From NCBI RefSeq assembly GCF_041146395.1, contig NC_090989.1, positions 251,028,843 through 251,092,842 of the forward strand: a stretch of 64,000 nt of DNA. The letters are read 5' to 3'. A program made the translations under genes and the position numbers. The notes below the pieces were generated by a model. It was not told the origin of the DNA and ran no database searches. It saw only the letters and a list, made by a program, of their open reading frames with translations. Below, one piece after another: positions 35,923 to 47,639 of this stretch. The DNA comes from Eulemur rufifrons (taxonomy: Eukaryota > Chordata > Mammalia > Primates > Lemuridae). Positions within the stretch are counted from its first letter, which is position 1. Every line of letters begins with the position of its first letter.

Positions 35923-36004
35923 GCAATACATTTTAAAACATGTTCATTACCCAAAAAAGAAACTTAATACCCATTAACAGTCACTCCCTATTTCTCCTCA
36001 AGCC

Positions 36005-36016
36005 CTAGGCAACTAC

Positions 36017-36035
<19 letters not shown>
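36005..36035 (+). repeat. (TA)n microsatellite
   Basis: About ten TA units precede a T-run that belongs to the following SINE. Confidence 0.85.
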
Positions 36036-36039
<4 letters not shown>

Positions 36040-36047
<8 letters not shown>

Positions 36048-36215
36048 TTTTTAAGAGATGAGGTCTTGCTATGTTGCCCATGCTGCAATACAGTGGCTGT
36101 TTTCAGGTGTGATCATGGTCCATTATATCTGAAACTCCTGGGCTCAAATGAGACTCCTGCCCCATGCTCCTGAGTAAGCTGGGAGTACAGGCACGCACTG
36201 CTGCACCCTTCTCTG
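36040..36215 (-). mobile_element. Fossil Alu monomer (FAM/FRAM-type)
   Basis: The antisense words 'cagtggctgttttcaggtgt', 'gatcatggtccattatatct' and 'actcctgggctcaaatgaga' include 7SL-derived sequence kept in fossil monomers but absent from dimeric Alu. Confidence 0.65.
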
Positions 36216-36550
36216 CCAGTCCGCTTTCTGTGACTATAGATTTGCCTGTTCTGGTCATTTCCTATAATTGGAATCATATAATATGTTCTTTGTGATTGGC
36301 TTCTTTTACTAAGCATAATGTTTTGGAGGTTCATTCATATTGTGGCATGAATCAGTACTTCATTTTTATTAAATTTCCATTGTGTGGACATTTTATCCAT
36401 TCATCAGTTGGACAGTTGAGTTGTTTTCCATGTATATAGGTATTAGTGGGGACATACGGTTTCATTTCTCTTGGGTATTTACCTAGAATTAGAATTGCTG
36501 GGTCAAATGATAAGTCTGTTTAGCCATTTGAGGAACTGCCAGACTCTTTT

Positions 36551-36864
36551 TTTTTTTTTTTTTTTTGAGACAGAGTCTTGCTCTGTCACTTTGGCTGGAG
36601 TGCCATGGTGTCAGCTACCTAACAGCAACCTCAAACTCCTGCCTCAGCCTCCACCAGTAGCTGGAACTACAGGCATGTGCCACCACACCTGGCTAATTTT
36701 TTCTATTTTTAGTTGTCTGGCTAATGTATTTCTATTTTTAGTAGAGATGGGGTCTTGCTCTTGCTGAGGCTGGTTTTGAATTCCTGACCTCAAGCGGTCC
36801 TCCCCCCTTGGCCTCCCAGAGTACTAAGGTTACAGGTGTGAATGTGTGAGCCACCACACCCAGC
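36551..36864 (-). mobile_element. Alu SINE
   Basis: Poly-T start and end 'agccaccacacccagcc'. cagactctttt flanks it at both ends. Confidence 0.92.
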
Positions 36865-37049
36865 CCAGACTCTTTTCTATAATAGCTCTATCATTTTACA
36901 TTTCCATCAGCAGTATATGAGGGTTCTAATTTCTCTACATCCTCACCAACATATCCTCTTTTTTTTTTAAATTAATTAATGTGTTGGCAATTGAATATAT
37001 TTAACTGCTGTTTTCAGTTTTAAGGAATTCACTGTTGGACTGGTTAATT

Positions 37050-37392
37050 TATTTTTTTTTTATTTTTTATTTTTTTGGAGACAGTTTCATTCTGTTGCCT
37101 GGGCTAGAGTGCCCGTGGCGTCAGCCTCGCTCCCAGCAACCTCAAACTCCTGGGCTTAAGCGATCCTACCGCCTCAGCCTCCCGAGTAGCTGGGACTACA
37201 GGCATGTGCCACCATGCCCGGCTAATGTTTTCTATATATATTTTAGTTGGCCAGATAATTTCTTTCTATTTTTAGTAGAGACAGGGTCTCACTCTTGCTC
37301 AGGCTGGTCTCGAACTCCTGACCTTGAGCCATCCACCCGCCTCGGCCTCCCAGAGTGCTAGGATTACAGGCGTGAGCCACCGTGCCCGGCCA
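37050..37392 (-). mobile_element. Alu SINE
   Basis: T-rich start, full antisense dimer with strepsirrhine linker, ending 'caccgtgcccggcc'. Confidence 0.93.
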
Positions 37393-37619
37393 AGGGACAT
37401 ACTTTTACATATCTTTTTATACTTTAGTGGATTTACTGGATTAAAGTGTATGTGTATTTAAATTTTATTAGTCAAATTCTCTTTCAAAAATTGTTAATTT
37501 ATATTCCATAATGTAACATATGTAGGTATTCTCAAACTATAGTTTTACAAATTTGATAAATCAGCCTTTATGATGGTGTTTTTAATAGTAAATGAAATTT
37601 CTTTATTTGATTGTTTTTA

Positions 37620-38098
37620 AAAGTTTTATAGAAACAGGGTCTTGCCATGTTGCCCAGGCTGGTCTATTTTTTTTTTTTTTTTTTTTTGAGATAGAGCCTC
37701 CTCTGTTGCCCAGGCTAGAGTGCCATGGCGGCAGCCTCGCTCACACCAGCCTCAAACTCCTGGGCTCAAGCAATCCTCCTGCCTCTCAGCCTCCTGAGTA
37801 GCTGGGACTACAGGCATGCGCCACCATGCCCGGTTAATTTTTTCTATATATACTTTTAGCTGTCCATATAATTTCTTTCTATTTTTAGTAGAGACGGGGT
37901 CCTGCTTTTGCTCAGGCTGGTCTCGAACTCCTGAGCTCAAATGATCCACCCGCTTCGGACTCCCAGAGTGCTAGGATTACAGGCATGAGCCACTGCGCCC
38001 GGCCCCCAGGCTGGCCTTGAACTCCTGGGCTCAAGTGATCCTCTTGCCTCAGCCTACCAATGTGCTGGTATTACAGGAATGAGCCACCATGCCTGGCC
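37620..38098 (-). mobile_element. Old Alu fragment split by a younger Alu
   Basis: 37620-37662 and 38005-38098 are two halves of one older antisense Alu right arm. The inner Alu lies between them with cccaggctgg at both junctions. Confidence 0.85.
37663..38003 (-). mobile_element. Alu SINE nested in an older Alu
   Basis: T-run start, full strepsirrhine-type dimer ending 'cactgcgcccggcc', inserted at a cccaggctggtc word of the host Alu. Confidence 0.92.
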
Positions 38099-38674
38099 TT
38101 AATTGTGAATGAAATTTAATTGTGGGTGAAATTTAGCTTCCTTTAATGTTATCGGCCATTTATAATACTTATACGAGTTTTCTGTACTTATGCCTTGCCC
38201 ATTTTTCTTTTGGTTGCCTTTTATATTTTTAGACTAGATTAAAGGCTCCTTGTATAAAGGAGTTAGTCATTTGTCATAGTATCACATGTTGCAAATACCT
38301 TTTCCCTATGTATCATTTATTAATGATGTAATTTAAAATATTAACTTGTGCTTGGAATTCTGTTCAAAGTTAAACACAAAGACAAACATAGAAAAAATTG
38401 TGTTATCATTGTCATGACAGAGTAGAAGAGTTTGTAGGCTTTAGAGTAAGCCCTCCTAAAACATTGTCACATGGGTTATTTGTATCCTTTGAACAAACTT
38501 AATGTGCAAGCTGATACAGAGGTATCTATATTGTTCTGTATAAGTGGTAATAACAGTTTTTTTTAATAAAATAAAATGTTGATCCTCAGTTACAAGCTCA
38601 CACATTTGTTGTAGAAAATTCTAAAAGTTCCTAAAGCTATGAAGGAAAAAAGTTATTTATGATGATGCTATCCA

Positions 38675-38975
38675 GGCTGGCTGCGGTGGCTCACATCTGT
38701 AATCTAAGCATTCTGGGAAACTGAGGTGGGAGGATTGTTTGAGGTCAGGATTTCAAGACCAACCTGAGCAAGAGCAAGACCCTTTCTCTACTAAAAATAG
38801 AAAAAATAAGCCGGGCATTGTGGTGCATGCCTGTAGTCCAGCTACCCAGGAGGCTGAGGCAGGAGGATTGCTTGAGCCCAGGAGTTAGAGGTTACAGTGA
38901 GTTATGGTGACAACACTGCACTCTAGCCTGGGTGAGACAGCAAGACTCTGTCTCAGAAAAAAAACAACAAAAAAA
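38675..38975 (+). mobile_element. Alu SINE
   Basis: Begins ggctggctgcggtggctcac and ends in an A-rich tail. atgctatccag flanks it at about 38664 and 38976. Confidence 0.92.
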
Positions 38976-39127
38976 TGCTATCCAGAAATATTTTAAATAT
39001 TCTGAAGTAGGTTATATTTCATCTAAAAAGTTTTGACATAGTAATCCATTTTTAAAGTTAACAACTTTTTCAATATTTTTCCAAATATCTATACTTTAAC
39101 CATTTCTCTTGTGTTCGACTCTGGAGA

Positions 39128-39411
39128 TTATTTATTTATTTATTTGAGACAGAATCTCGTTTTGTTGCCCAGGCTAGAGTGCTGTGGTGTCAGCCTAGCT
39201 CACAGCAACCTCAAACTCCTGGGCTAAAGTGATCCTTCTGCCTCAGCCTCCTGAATAGCTGGGACTACAGGCATGTGCCTTCATACCTGGCTAATTTTTT
39301 CTATTTTTAGTAGAGATGGGGTCTTGTTCTTGCTCAGGCTGGTCTCGAATGCCTGAGTTCAAGTCATCCTCCCAGAGTGCTAGAATTATAGGGATGAGCC
39401 ATGCCTGGCCT
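39128..39411 (-). mobile_element. Alu SINE, with internal deletions
   Basis: (TTTA)n start and antisense dimer, shortened in the left arm, ending 'gagccatgcctggcc'. Confidence 0.88.
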
Positions 39412-39721
39412 TTGTTTTGCTTTCTAAACAATGCTATGGTGAACATATTTTTGTATGTGTGGTTATATGTTTCTTACATAAGTTTCTCATACTAGGTCAA
39501 AGGTTATGAACATCTACATGTTATCATGTTTAGAGAAGTTATTTTGAACTGTTGTTGATTGACAAGGTAAAGTGCAACATTAAAAATGCTCATTTTCTGG
39601 AGGGCGAAGAAACCACTAAAGAGGTGGCTACTATGGACAGACAGTTAAAGGAACTACCATAGCCAAAACAATTTTGAAAATGAACAACAAAGTTGGAAGA
39701 CTCAAAATATCCAATTTTAAG

Positions 39722-40048
39722 ATGTACTGTCTCACGTCTGTAATCCTAGCACTCTGGGAGGCCGAGGTGGGCGGATTGTTTGAGCTCAGGAGTTCGAGAC
39801 CAGCCTGAGCAAGAGCAAGACCCCGTCTCTACTAAAAATAGAAAGAAAATTATATAGACAGCTAAAAATATATGTAGAAAAATTAGCCGGGCATGGTGGC
39901 ACATGCCTGTAGTCCCAGCTACTTGGGAGGCTAAGGCAGAAGGATCACTTGAGCCTAGGAGTTTGAAGTTGCTGTGAGCTACGCTAACACCATGGCACTC
40001 TAGCCTGGGCAACAGAATGAGACTGTGTCTCCAAAAAAAAAATAAAAA
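39722..40048 (+). mobile_element. Alu SINE, 5' end degraded
   Basis: Begins 'tgtactgtctcacgtctgta', lacking a clear ggccgggcg start. Strepsirrhine linker and A-tail present. Confidence 0.9.
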
Positions 40049-40120
40049 AGACAGTGTGGTCTTGGCTAAGGGAACAGAACAGAATAGAGAATCCAGAAAT
40101 ACAGTTACCCAAAGTCAGCT

Positions 40121-40464
<344 letters not shown>

Positions 40465-40569
40465 ATTTATTTATTTTTTTAATTTTTTTTTTTTGACAAA
40501 GGTCCAAATGTAATTCAATGGAGAAAAGAGAATTGGTGTTGGAAGAACTAGACATCCATATGTAGAAAA

Positions 40570-40737
40570 GTGAGCTTCATTAGCTGGGTGGGTAGTGCAC
40601 AACTACTCATGAGACTGAGGTGGGAGGATGGCTGGAGTCCAGTAGTTTGAGTCTGTAGTGTGCCATGATCACACCTGTAAATAGCTTCTGCACTGTAGCC
40701 TGGGCAATATAACAACAAGACTTCGTCTCTTAAAAGA
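40570..40737 (+). mobile_element. Fossil Alu monomer (FAM/FRAM-type)
   Basis: Contains 'gatcacacctgtaaatagct' and 'gcactgtagcctgggcaata', the 7SL-derived junction seen in fossil monomers, ending 'gacttcgtctctta'. Confidence 0.65.
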
Positions 40738-42219
40738 GTGAAAGATTTAAATAGATGCTTCACTAAAGAAGGTGTTTAGATGGCCAGTAAGTATATGCAG
40801 AGACGCTCAACATCAGTCATTAGGGAAATGTAAATCAAAACTACAATCAGTGAAGGACAATTTACATACTTACTGGAATGGCTGAAATAAAAAAATGCTA
40901 TACTGACAGTGCCACGTGTTGATGAGGTTGTGAATTAACAGGAACTCATACTACTGGTCGGAATGCAGAATGGTACCAGGTACTCTGGAAAAGTCTGGCA
41001 GTTTATTAGAGAGCTAAATGTACAATTGCCATATATCCCAACAATCCCACTTCTAGGAATTTATTTTAGAGCAACTTAAACTTAATGTTCACACAAAAAT
41101 CTGTACCTGAATGTTTATAGTGGCACTATTCATAATTGCTAGAAACTGGAAGCAACTTTAATTTTTTTTCGATTGGTGAATGGATAGGCAAACTAGTATA
41201 TCCATGTTGTAGAATACTGTTCAGCAATAAAAAGGAACCAAGTATTGATACCTCAGTAACAAGGATAAGTATCAGAGGCATTATGGCAATCTCATAAAGT
41301 TACATTCTGAGTGATTCCATTTACATGACATTGTGAAAAAGACAAAACTGTAGGGACAGATAACGGATCAGTGATTGCTAGGCCTTAGGAGTTGTGGGAA
41401 GAGTTTTACTACAAAGGGGCAGTGCCAGGGGATTCTTTGGGTTGTTGGAATTGTTTTGTATACTATTTATGGTGGTTACAAAATCTGTGTACATGTTAAA
41501 ACTTACAAAAGTATACACCAAGAAAATGAATACTGCTATAAGTAACTATTAAAAGAAATTGCAGAATGGTTTTGTTATATTTTCTGAGGGCTTGCATAGC
41601 TGCACCAGTTTCAGAGATTGAGCAAAAAGTTTAATATTGGGGACTATTTAAGGAAGCTACTATCTAGGCTATTGCTGGGATCAGCATTCATTCAGTCATG
41701 TGTCCTGTGTTTACATCTACAATTACTCTCTGTCAGGATCAGCATTATAAATATCATGAAGAGGTGAAATTTTATTAAACCCTTGATTTTCAATTAAGAA
41801 AAGGATTCTGGGATTTTAAACATTGATAATGCTTATTAGCTAACTAGAAAATAAACAAAATGCAAAGAATACAGTGCTGACGTTTTATTGTATTTTAAAA
41901 GTGCCCTGCAGTCTAACCTTATGTAAGAACCAAAATTAGTTTATGGTGTTTCATATAGTGTTTATAGTTTGAAGAGACCATAGTGATCATCTAATTTTAC
42001 AAATAAGGACATTAAAGCCTAGGGAAGGAATAATGGCAGAGGCATTGTTGTAGAGCTAACCATACAACCCAGAAATTTCTAAATTCCTGTATAAAAATTA
42101 GAAAATGTCAGGTTTTCTTATGCTTGATTCATTGAATCAGTGATAGTAATCACTGATCAGAAATTATTTAATACCCTTTGGTTGAACTTTAAATTCTTTT
42201 GTAGTTTTTTAAAAGGCAA

Positions 42220-42320
42220 GTTCATGGAGATAATCGTTTACATACAACAAAATTAATCATTTTTAGGTGTATACTTGTATGAATTTTGATAGATGCATGG
42301 TCATACCCAGTTTTTTTGTT
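42220..42320 (-). repeat. Ancient L1 3'-region fragment
   Basis: Shows 'gataatcgtttacatacaac' and 'attttgatagatgcatggtc', words of antisense L1M 3' UTRs. Short and diverged. Confidence 0.45.
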
Positions 42321-42345
42321 TGTGGGGAAGAAAAAGTGACTGAAA

Positions 42346-42640
42346 TAGGCTGGGCAGCAGAGGGGCTCACAACCTGTAATCCTAGCAATTTGGGAGGCTG
42401 AGGCAGGAGGTTGGCTTGAGGCCAGGAATTTCAGACCAGGCTGAGCAAGAGTAAGACCCTATCTCTACTAAAAATAGAAAAAAATAGCCAGGCGTGGTAG
42501 TTCGTGCCTGTAGTCCCAGCTCCTGGGGAGGCTGAGGCAGGAGGATCGCTTCAGCCCAGGAGTTTGAGGTTGTAGTGAGCTAGGCTGACACCTGGGTACT
42601 CTGGCAGGATGACAGAGTGAGACTGTCTCAAAAAAAAAAA
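42346..42640 (+). mobile_element. Alu SINE
   Basis: Begins aggctgggcagcagagggg, a dimer with no AT linker, A-tailed. Confidence 0.88.
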
Positions 42641-42942
42641 GGACTGAACCAGTAGGGCAATTTTTGTATCATACTTGTGTGTGTGAAAACAAAGCCAGAT
42701 TGTTTTTTTCTCCTCAAAATTGGAGGAAAAGGCTCTGAGGATTATTTAAAAGTTATTAGTTGTGTAGTACAGTGAATCCACATTAATTTGAATTTTACAT
42801 ATATGAAATTTATGACAGTTTCTAACAAGAGCTCAATGGTTCACTTCAGCATTACTTATAATAAAAATGTTTTCTAAGAATGGAAGATTATGGGAGAAAA
42901 GATATTTACACTTCATTTATCACTTTTCAGATACCTTAAAAA

Positions 42943-43282
42943 ATTATTTATTTATTTATTTTTAGTTTTTTGAAACAGAGTCTTGCTCTGTTACCCAGGC
43001 TAGAGTGCCCTGGCGTAGGCCTAGATCACAGCAACCTCAAACGCCTCGGCTCAAGGGATCCTTCTGTCTCTGCCTCCCAAGTAGCTGGAACTATAGGCAC
43101 GTGCCACCATGCCAAGCTAATTTTTTCTATTTTTAGTTGCCTGGCTAATTTATTTTCTATTTTTAGTAGAGATAGGGTCTCATTCTTGCTCAGGCTGGTC
43201 TCGAATTCCTGAACTCAAGCAATCCTCCGGCCTTGGCCTCCCAGAGTGCTAGGGTTACAAGCGTGAGCCACCTCGCTCGGCC
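42943..43282 (-). mobile_element. Alu SINE
   Basis: (TTTA)n start and end 'gccacctcgctcggcc'. The linker reads tctatttttagttgcctgg. Confidence 0.9.
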
Positions 43283-43314
43283 TCCTTTCAGACACATTTA
43301 ATGACATAATAGCT

Positions 43315-44100
43315 TTTTATTTTGATTGTGGTAAAATGTAACATTTACCATTTTAACCATTTTTAAGAGTACAATTTAATGACATAAAATAGTACATCTG
43401 CAGCATAGTGTAATCAGCATCATGATCCGTTTCCTGAACTTTTTCATCATTCCAAACTGAAACACTGAGCCGATTAAACAGTAACTCTCAGGCCGGTGCA
43501 GTGGCTCATGCCTGTAATCCTAGCACTCTGGGAGGCCGAGCCTGGGGGATCATTTGAGCTCAGGAGTTCAAGACCAGCCTGAGCAAGAGCGAGACCCCAT
43601 CTCTACTAAAAAAAAATGGGAAGAAATTAGCCGGCCAACTAAAAATATATAGAAAAAATTAGGTGGGCATGGTGGCACATGCCTGTAATCTCAGCTACTT
43701 GGGAAGCTGAGGCAGTAGGATTGCTTGAGCCTAGGAGTTTGAGGTTGCTGTGAGCTAGGCTGATGCCACGGCACTCTAGCCTAGGCAACAGAGTGAGACT
43801 CTGTCTCAAAAACAAAACAAACAAAATAGTAACTCCCTATTCTCCCTTTGTGTATTCTAGGAACCTCATACAAGTGGAATCATGTATTTGTTCTTTCATG
43901 TCTGAGTTATTTCACTTAGTATAGTGATTTCAAGATTGATCCCATGTTGTAGCATATCTCAGAATTTCATTCGTTTTTATGGCTTAATAACATTCAATTG
44001 ATTGTATAATTCATTTGTAGATGGATGTGTGGGTTGTTTCCACCTTTTTTTTTTTTTTATGGTGAATAATGCTTTTCTCTCTTGGATGTTGCAAGTGTTT
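43315..44100 (-). repeat. Ancient L1 (L1M-type) antisense 3' region, split by an Alu
   Basis: Shows 'aaccatttttaagagtacaa', 'atacaagtggaatcatgta', 'ttcatttgtagatggatgtg' and 'gggttgtttccacctttt', in antisense order either side of the Alu at 43491-43826. Confidence 0.75.
43491..43826 (+). mobile_element. Alu SINE
   Basis: Begins ggccggtgcagtggctcatg, with a (CAAAA)n-type tail and agtaactc flanks. Confidence 0.93.
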
Positions 44101-44441
44101 GATTAGACTCCAGAGTTCCAAAATAGTTACTTCAGAGAGATCCTAACAGCTCAGTAGTACAATATTTAATAGTTTGGGTGGAGGGTCAGATTCCTGGAGC
44201 TTCTTATTCCACCATTTTCCATGACATCGTCACTATATTAGTTATTAAATAGTTACTATTTAACATTTAATTATACTTATGGTACATGTTCATTATGAAA
44301 AATTAGAAAATGTACATAAGCAAATAGAAAAAGAAAAATTACCCATGATCCCATTTTCCAGAGTAATGTTTCCAAATATATATATATAGGGATCATACTA
44401 CAGAAACTATTTTGTAATATGGTTTTTAACTTACTATGTTG

Positions 44442-44680
44442 TGCCCGGGTGCAGTGGTTCACACCTGTAATCCTAGGACTCTGGGAGACCAAGGCAGGAC
44501 GATCGCTTGAGCTTAGGAGTTCAGGACCAGCCTGAGCTGAGACTCCATTGCTACTAAAAATAGTAAAAAAAAATTAGCCAGATGTGGTGGTGTGTGCCTG
44601 GAGGCCCAGCTACTTGGGAGGCTGAGGCAAGAGGATCTCTTGAGCCCAGGAGTTTGAGGTTGCTGTGAGCTAGGCTGGGT
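44442..44680 (+). mobile_element. Alu SINE, 3'-truncated
   Basis: Begins gcccgggtgcagtggttcac and is lost after 'gctgtgagctaggctggg', with no poly-A. Confidence 0.85.
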
Positions 44681-44944
44681 AGTGTAGGTATTTAATGCCA
44701 GTATCTTTCAGGTGAATCTTCAGTTATGTAGAAATTAAGGGCAGGAGAAAAAGTAAAGGGAGGCAGATTTCATTCAGTTTAAGTAGGGATGCCCAATATT
44801 TAGTGCTTTCCATAAAGATTAAAATATTAATATTTTTGGGAAGTGATGAATTTTTCGTCCCTAGTGATGGTCAAATGCATTTTGGATGACACTTAGGAGC
44901 AGTGTTCTGAGAGTGTATTAAGCATCTGATGAGTGGTTACACGG

Positions 44945-45090
44945 CTTTAGAATTATGTGTGAACTTTTAAAAAATACAGGTTCCTGGGCTTCACCTCACA
45001 TTTTATAGAGTCAGAATCTTATGGTGGTAGACTGGGAATCTCTAGGTGATTCTTAAGTTCATGAAGCAAGGTTCCTGTTCCTGGGATTCA
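44945..45090 (+). mobile_element. MER5A-like hAT-Charlie MITE
   Basis: Shows 'ttaaaaaatacaggttcctg', 'ggcttcacctcacatttta' and 'gaatctctaggtgattctta', the MER5A arrangement. Confidence 0.7.
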
Positions 45091-45181
45091 GTATGATTCT
45101 ATGATTTGCTTTATTTTATGAATAGAATGCCTTTGTGTTCCAAAGATGCGTACTGTACCTGTAAGTTCTTTTCTAGTTTTG

Positions 45182-45750
45182 TTTTTTTTTTAAAGACAGG
45201 GTTTTGCTCTGTCACCCAGGCTGGAGTACAATGGGCTGATCATAACGCACTGTAATGTCTAACTCCTGGGCTCAAGCAATCCTCCCACCTCAGCCTCCTG
45301 AGTAGTTTGGGACTGCAGGTGTGCGCCACCACATTTGGCTAATATATTTTATTTTATTTTATTTTATTTTTTTGAAACAGAGTCTCGCTCTGTTGCCCTG
45401 GCTAGAGTGCTGTGGCGTCAGCCTAGCTCACAGCAACCTCAAACTCCTGGGCTTAAGCAATCCTTCTGCCTCTGCCTCCTGAGTAGCTGGGACTACAGGC
45501 ATGGTGCCACCGTGCCCGGCTAATTTTTCTATATATATTTTTAGCTGTCCATATAATTTCTTTCTATTTTTAGTAGAGACGGGGGTCCTGCTCTTGCTCA
45601 GGCTGGTCTCGAACTCCTGACCTCGAGCGATCCTCCTGCCTCGGCCTCCCAGAGTGCTAGGATTACAGGCGTGAGCCACAACGCCCGGCCTTGGCTAATT
45701 TTTAAATGTTTTGTAGAGACGAAGTCTTGCTGTATTGTACAGGCTGACAC
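45182..45750 (-). mobile_element. Old Alu split by a younger Alu
   Basis: 45182-45344 and 45691-45750 are the halves of one older antisense Alu. ttggctaat is found at both junctions with the inserted Alu. Confidence 0.85.
45345..45690 (-). mobile_element. Alu SINE nested in an older Alu
   Basis: (TTTTA)n start and full antisense strepsirrhine Alu ending 'gccacaacgcccggcc'. Confidence 0.93.
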
Positions 45751-45854
45751 CATGGTTTAGTTTTATCTATTTTTCAAGTGCATAAAAGTGAAAAGTAATT
45801 TCACTTTTATTTCCTTCTTTATTAGTTTGTTATGATTCCTGTAATTATTTTAGT

Positions 45855-46075
45855 GATTTCAGGGTTCCTCATACTAAGCACATTTGTGGCAGATAATTCT
45901 TTGTTGTGAGGGGCTGTCCTGTGCGTTGTAGGATGTTCAGCAGCATCCTTTGCCTCTACCCATTTGATACTACCAGCACCCCCTACTCCACGTTGTGACA
46001 ACCAAAAATGTCTTGAGATACTGACAAATGTCCCCTGAGGGAGCAAAATCACACCTGTTTTGGGATCACTGCTCT
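45855..46075 (-). mobile_element. MER20 hAT-Charlie MITE
   Basis: Shows 'ttgtgaggggctgtcctgtg', 'gttgtaggatgttcagcagc', 'ttgtgacaaccaaaaatgtc' and 'acaaatgtcccctgaggga', matching MER20 almost end to end. Confidence 0.88.
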
Positions 46076-46109
46076 TGATATTTCATTTCTTTACTTTTTC
46101 TATTTTCTT

Positions 46110-46364
46110 TAAAGAGACAAAAAGTCTTGCTGTGTTGCCCAGGCTGGACTTGAACTCCTGAGCTCAGGTGATCTTTCTGCCTCAGCCTCTTGAGTAGCTA
46201 GGACTATAGGTGCATACTATCACACCCAGCTACTTTTTAAGTTTTTATTTATTTTTGTAAAGGACAGGGTCTTGTGTTGCTCAGGCTAGTCTCCAATTCC
46301 TGGCCTCAAGTGAGGTTCCTGCCCCAGCCCTCCAAAGCTCTCTGATTATAGGCATGATCCTCAG
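46110..46364 (-). mobile_element. Alu SINE, old
   Basis: Diverged antisense Alu containing 'cttgctgtgttgcccaggct' and a second arm with 'agggtcttgtgttgctcagg'. Confidence 0.8.
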
Positions 46365-46435
46365 TACTAAGGCTTTTTTTTTTTTAAACATCCTTAGCAA
46401 ACATCCACACTCCCAGGTCAAGAAATAGAACTTGT

Positions 46436-46722
46436 GCTGGGTGCAGTGGCTCACACCTGTAGTCCCAGCACTTAGAGAGGCTGAGATGGGAGCCTCGCTT
46501 GAGGCCAGTCTGGGCAACATAGCAAGACCCACAAAAAACCAAAAAAATTAACCAGGCAGGGGGTTGCACACCTGCAGTCCCAGCTGCTCAGGAGGGTAAG
46601 GCAGGAGGATCACTTGAGCACAGGTGTTTGAGGTTATAGTGAACTATGATTATGCTATGGCACTCCAGCCATAGAATAGGGCAACAGAGTGAGACCCTGT
46701 CTCTAAAAAAAAAAAAAAAAGG
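46436..46722 (+). mobile_element. Alu SINE, old
   Basis: Begins gctgggtgcagtggctcaca, poly-A tailed, followed by a second A-run. Confidence 0.87.
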
Positions 46723-47020
46723 AAAAAAAAAATCCTCATTAATTTCTCCCATATTACACAATAATCTCAGAATAGTGGTGCTCATGTTACCACTAACAGT
46801 ATGATTACTAAGAATAGTTGCATAAATTCTTTGCATATGCTGTCCCCATCCCCCCTTATATCTATACTGTATCTATATTGTCAGATTCTATGGTGACTGC
46901 ATACCATTTTCTCTTTTAACCTTTTTTGTTTTTAGTTCTGTAAGCAATTATAGTTCAGTGATTGGCATATTTTTTCTGTGAAAGGCTGGGTAGCCGATGC
47001 TTTTAAGTTTTGTGGACTGG

Positions 47021-47337
47021 CCGGGCGCGGTGGCTCATGCCCATAATCCTAGCACTCTGCGAGGCCAAGGCGGGCGGATTGGTTGAGCTCAGGAGTTGGA
47101 GACCAGCCTGAGTAAGAGCGAGACCCCCGTCTCTACTAAAAATAGAAAGAAATTATATGGGCAGCTAAAAATATATATATATAGAAAAATTAGCCGAGCA
47201 TGGTGGCACATGCCTGTAGTCCCAGCTGCTCGGGAGTCTGAGGCAGGAGGATCGCTTGAGCCCAGGAGTTTGAGGTTGCTGTGAGCTGGGCTGACACCAC
47301 GGCACTCTACCCCGGGCAACAAAATGAGACTCTGTCT

Positions 47338-47374
<37 letters not shown>
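47021..47374 (+). mobile_element. Alu SINE with A36 tail
   Basis: Begins ggccgggcgcggtggctcat, with an unusually long pure poly-A at about 47339-47374 suggesting recent insertion. agttttgtggact flanks it. Confidence 0.95.
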
Positions 47375-47378
<4 letters not shown>

Positions 47379-47639
47379 TGTGGACTAAGAGGCAAAATGA
47401 AATATGTTTTAATATTACAAGTGAGAACAAATTTCCACAAATCGTTAGTGACAAAATTCAGAATACAGATAATTAAGTATATATTCTTTGTAATGCAGGT
47501 CTACTAATGAGAATGTAATTAATTTTGGGGTGATGGATAGTGTTTCACTTAATAAAGTTATTTATTTTCATTAAAATGGATTGCTAATGTTGACTTCTGA
47601 TGAGATTTCCTTTTTGGAAATGTTTTTTACACATATTGG

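Larger units (their letters stand above)
35290..38340 (-). repeat. Ancient L1 (L1M-type), antisense, split by five Alu-type insertions
   Basis: Successive pieces read in one direction: 'atccctaaatacttcagtcc', 'aatgtgcaattcagtggttt', 'tttgcctgttctggtcattt', 'ggaattgctgggtcaaatga' in near form, 'catttccatcagcagtatat', and 'tttgtcatagtatcacatgt'. They form the antisense 3' UTR and ORF2 end of an old L1. Intervening Alus are listed separately. Confidence 0.75.
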
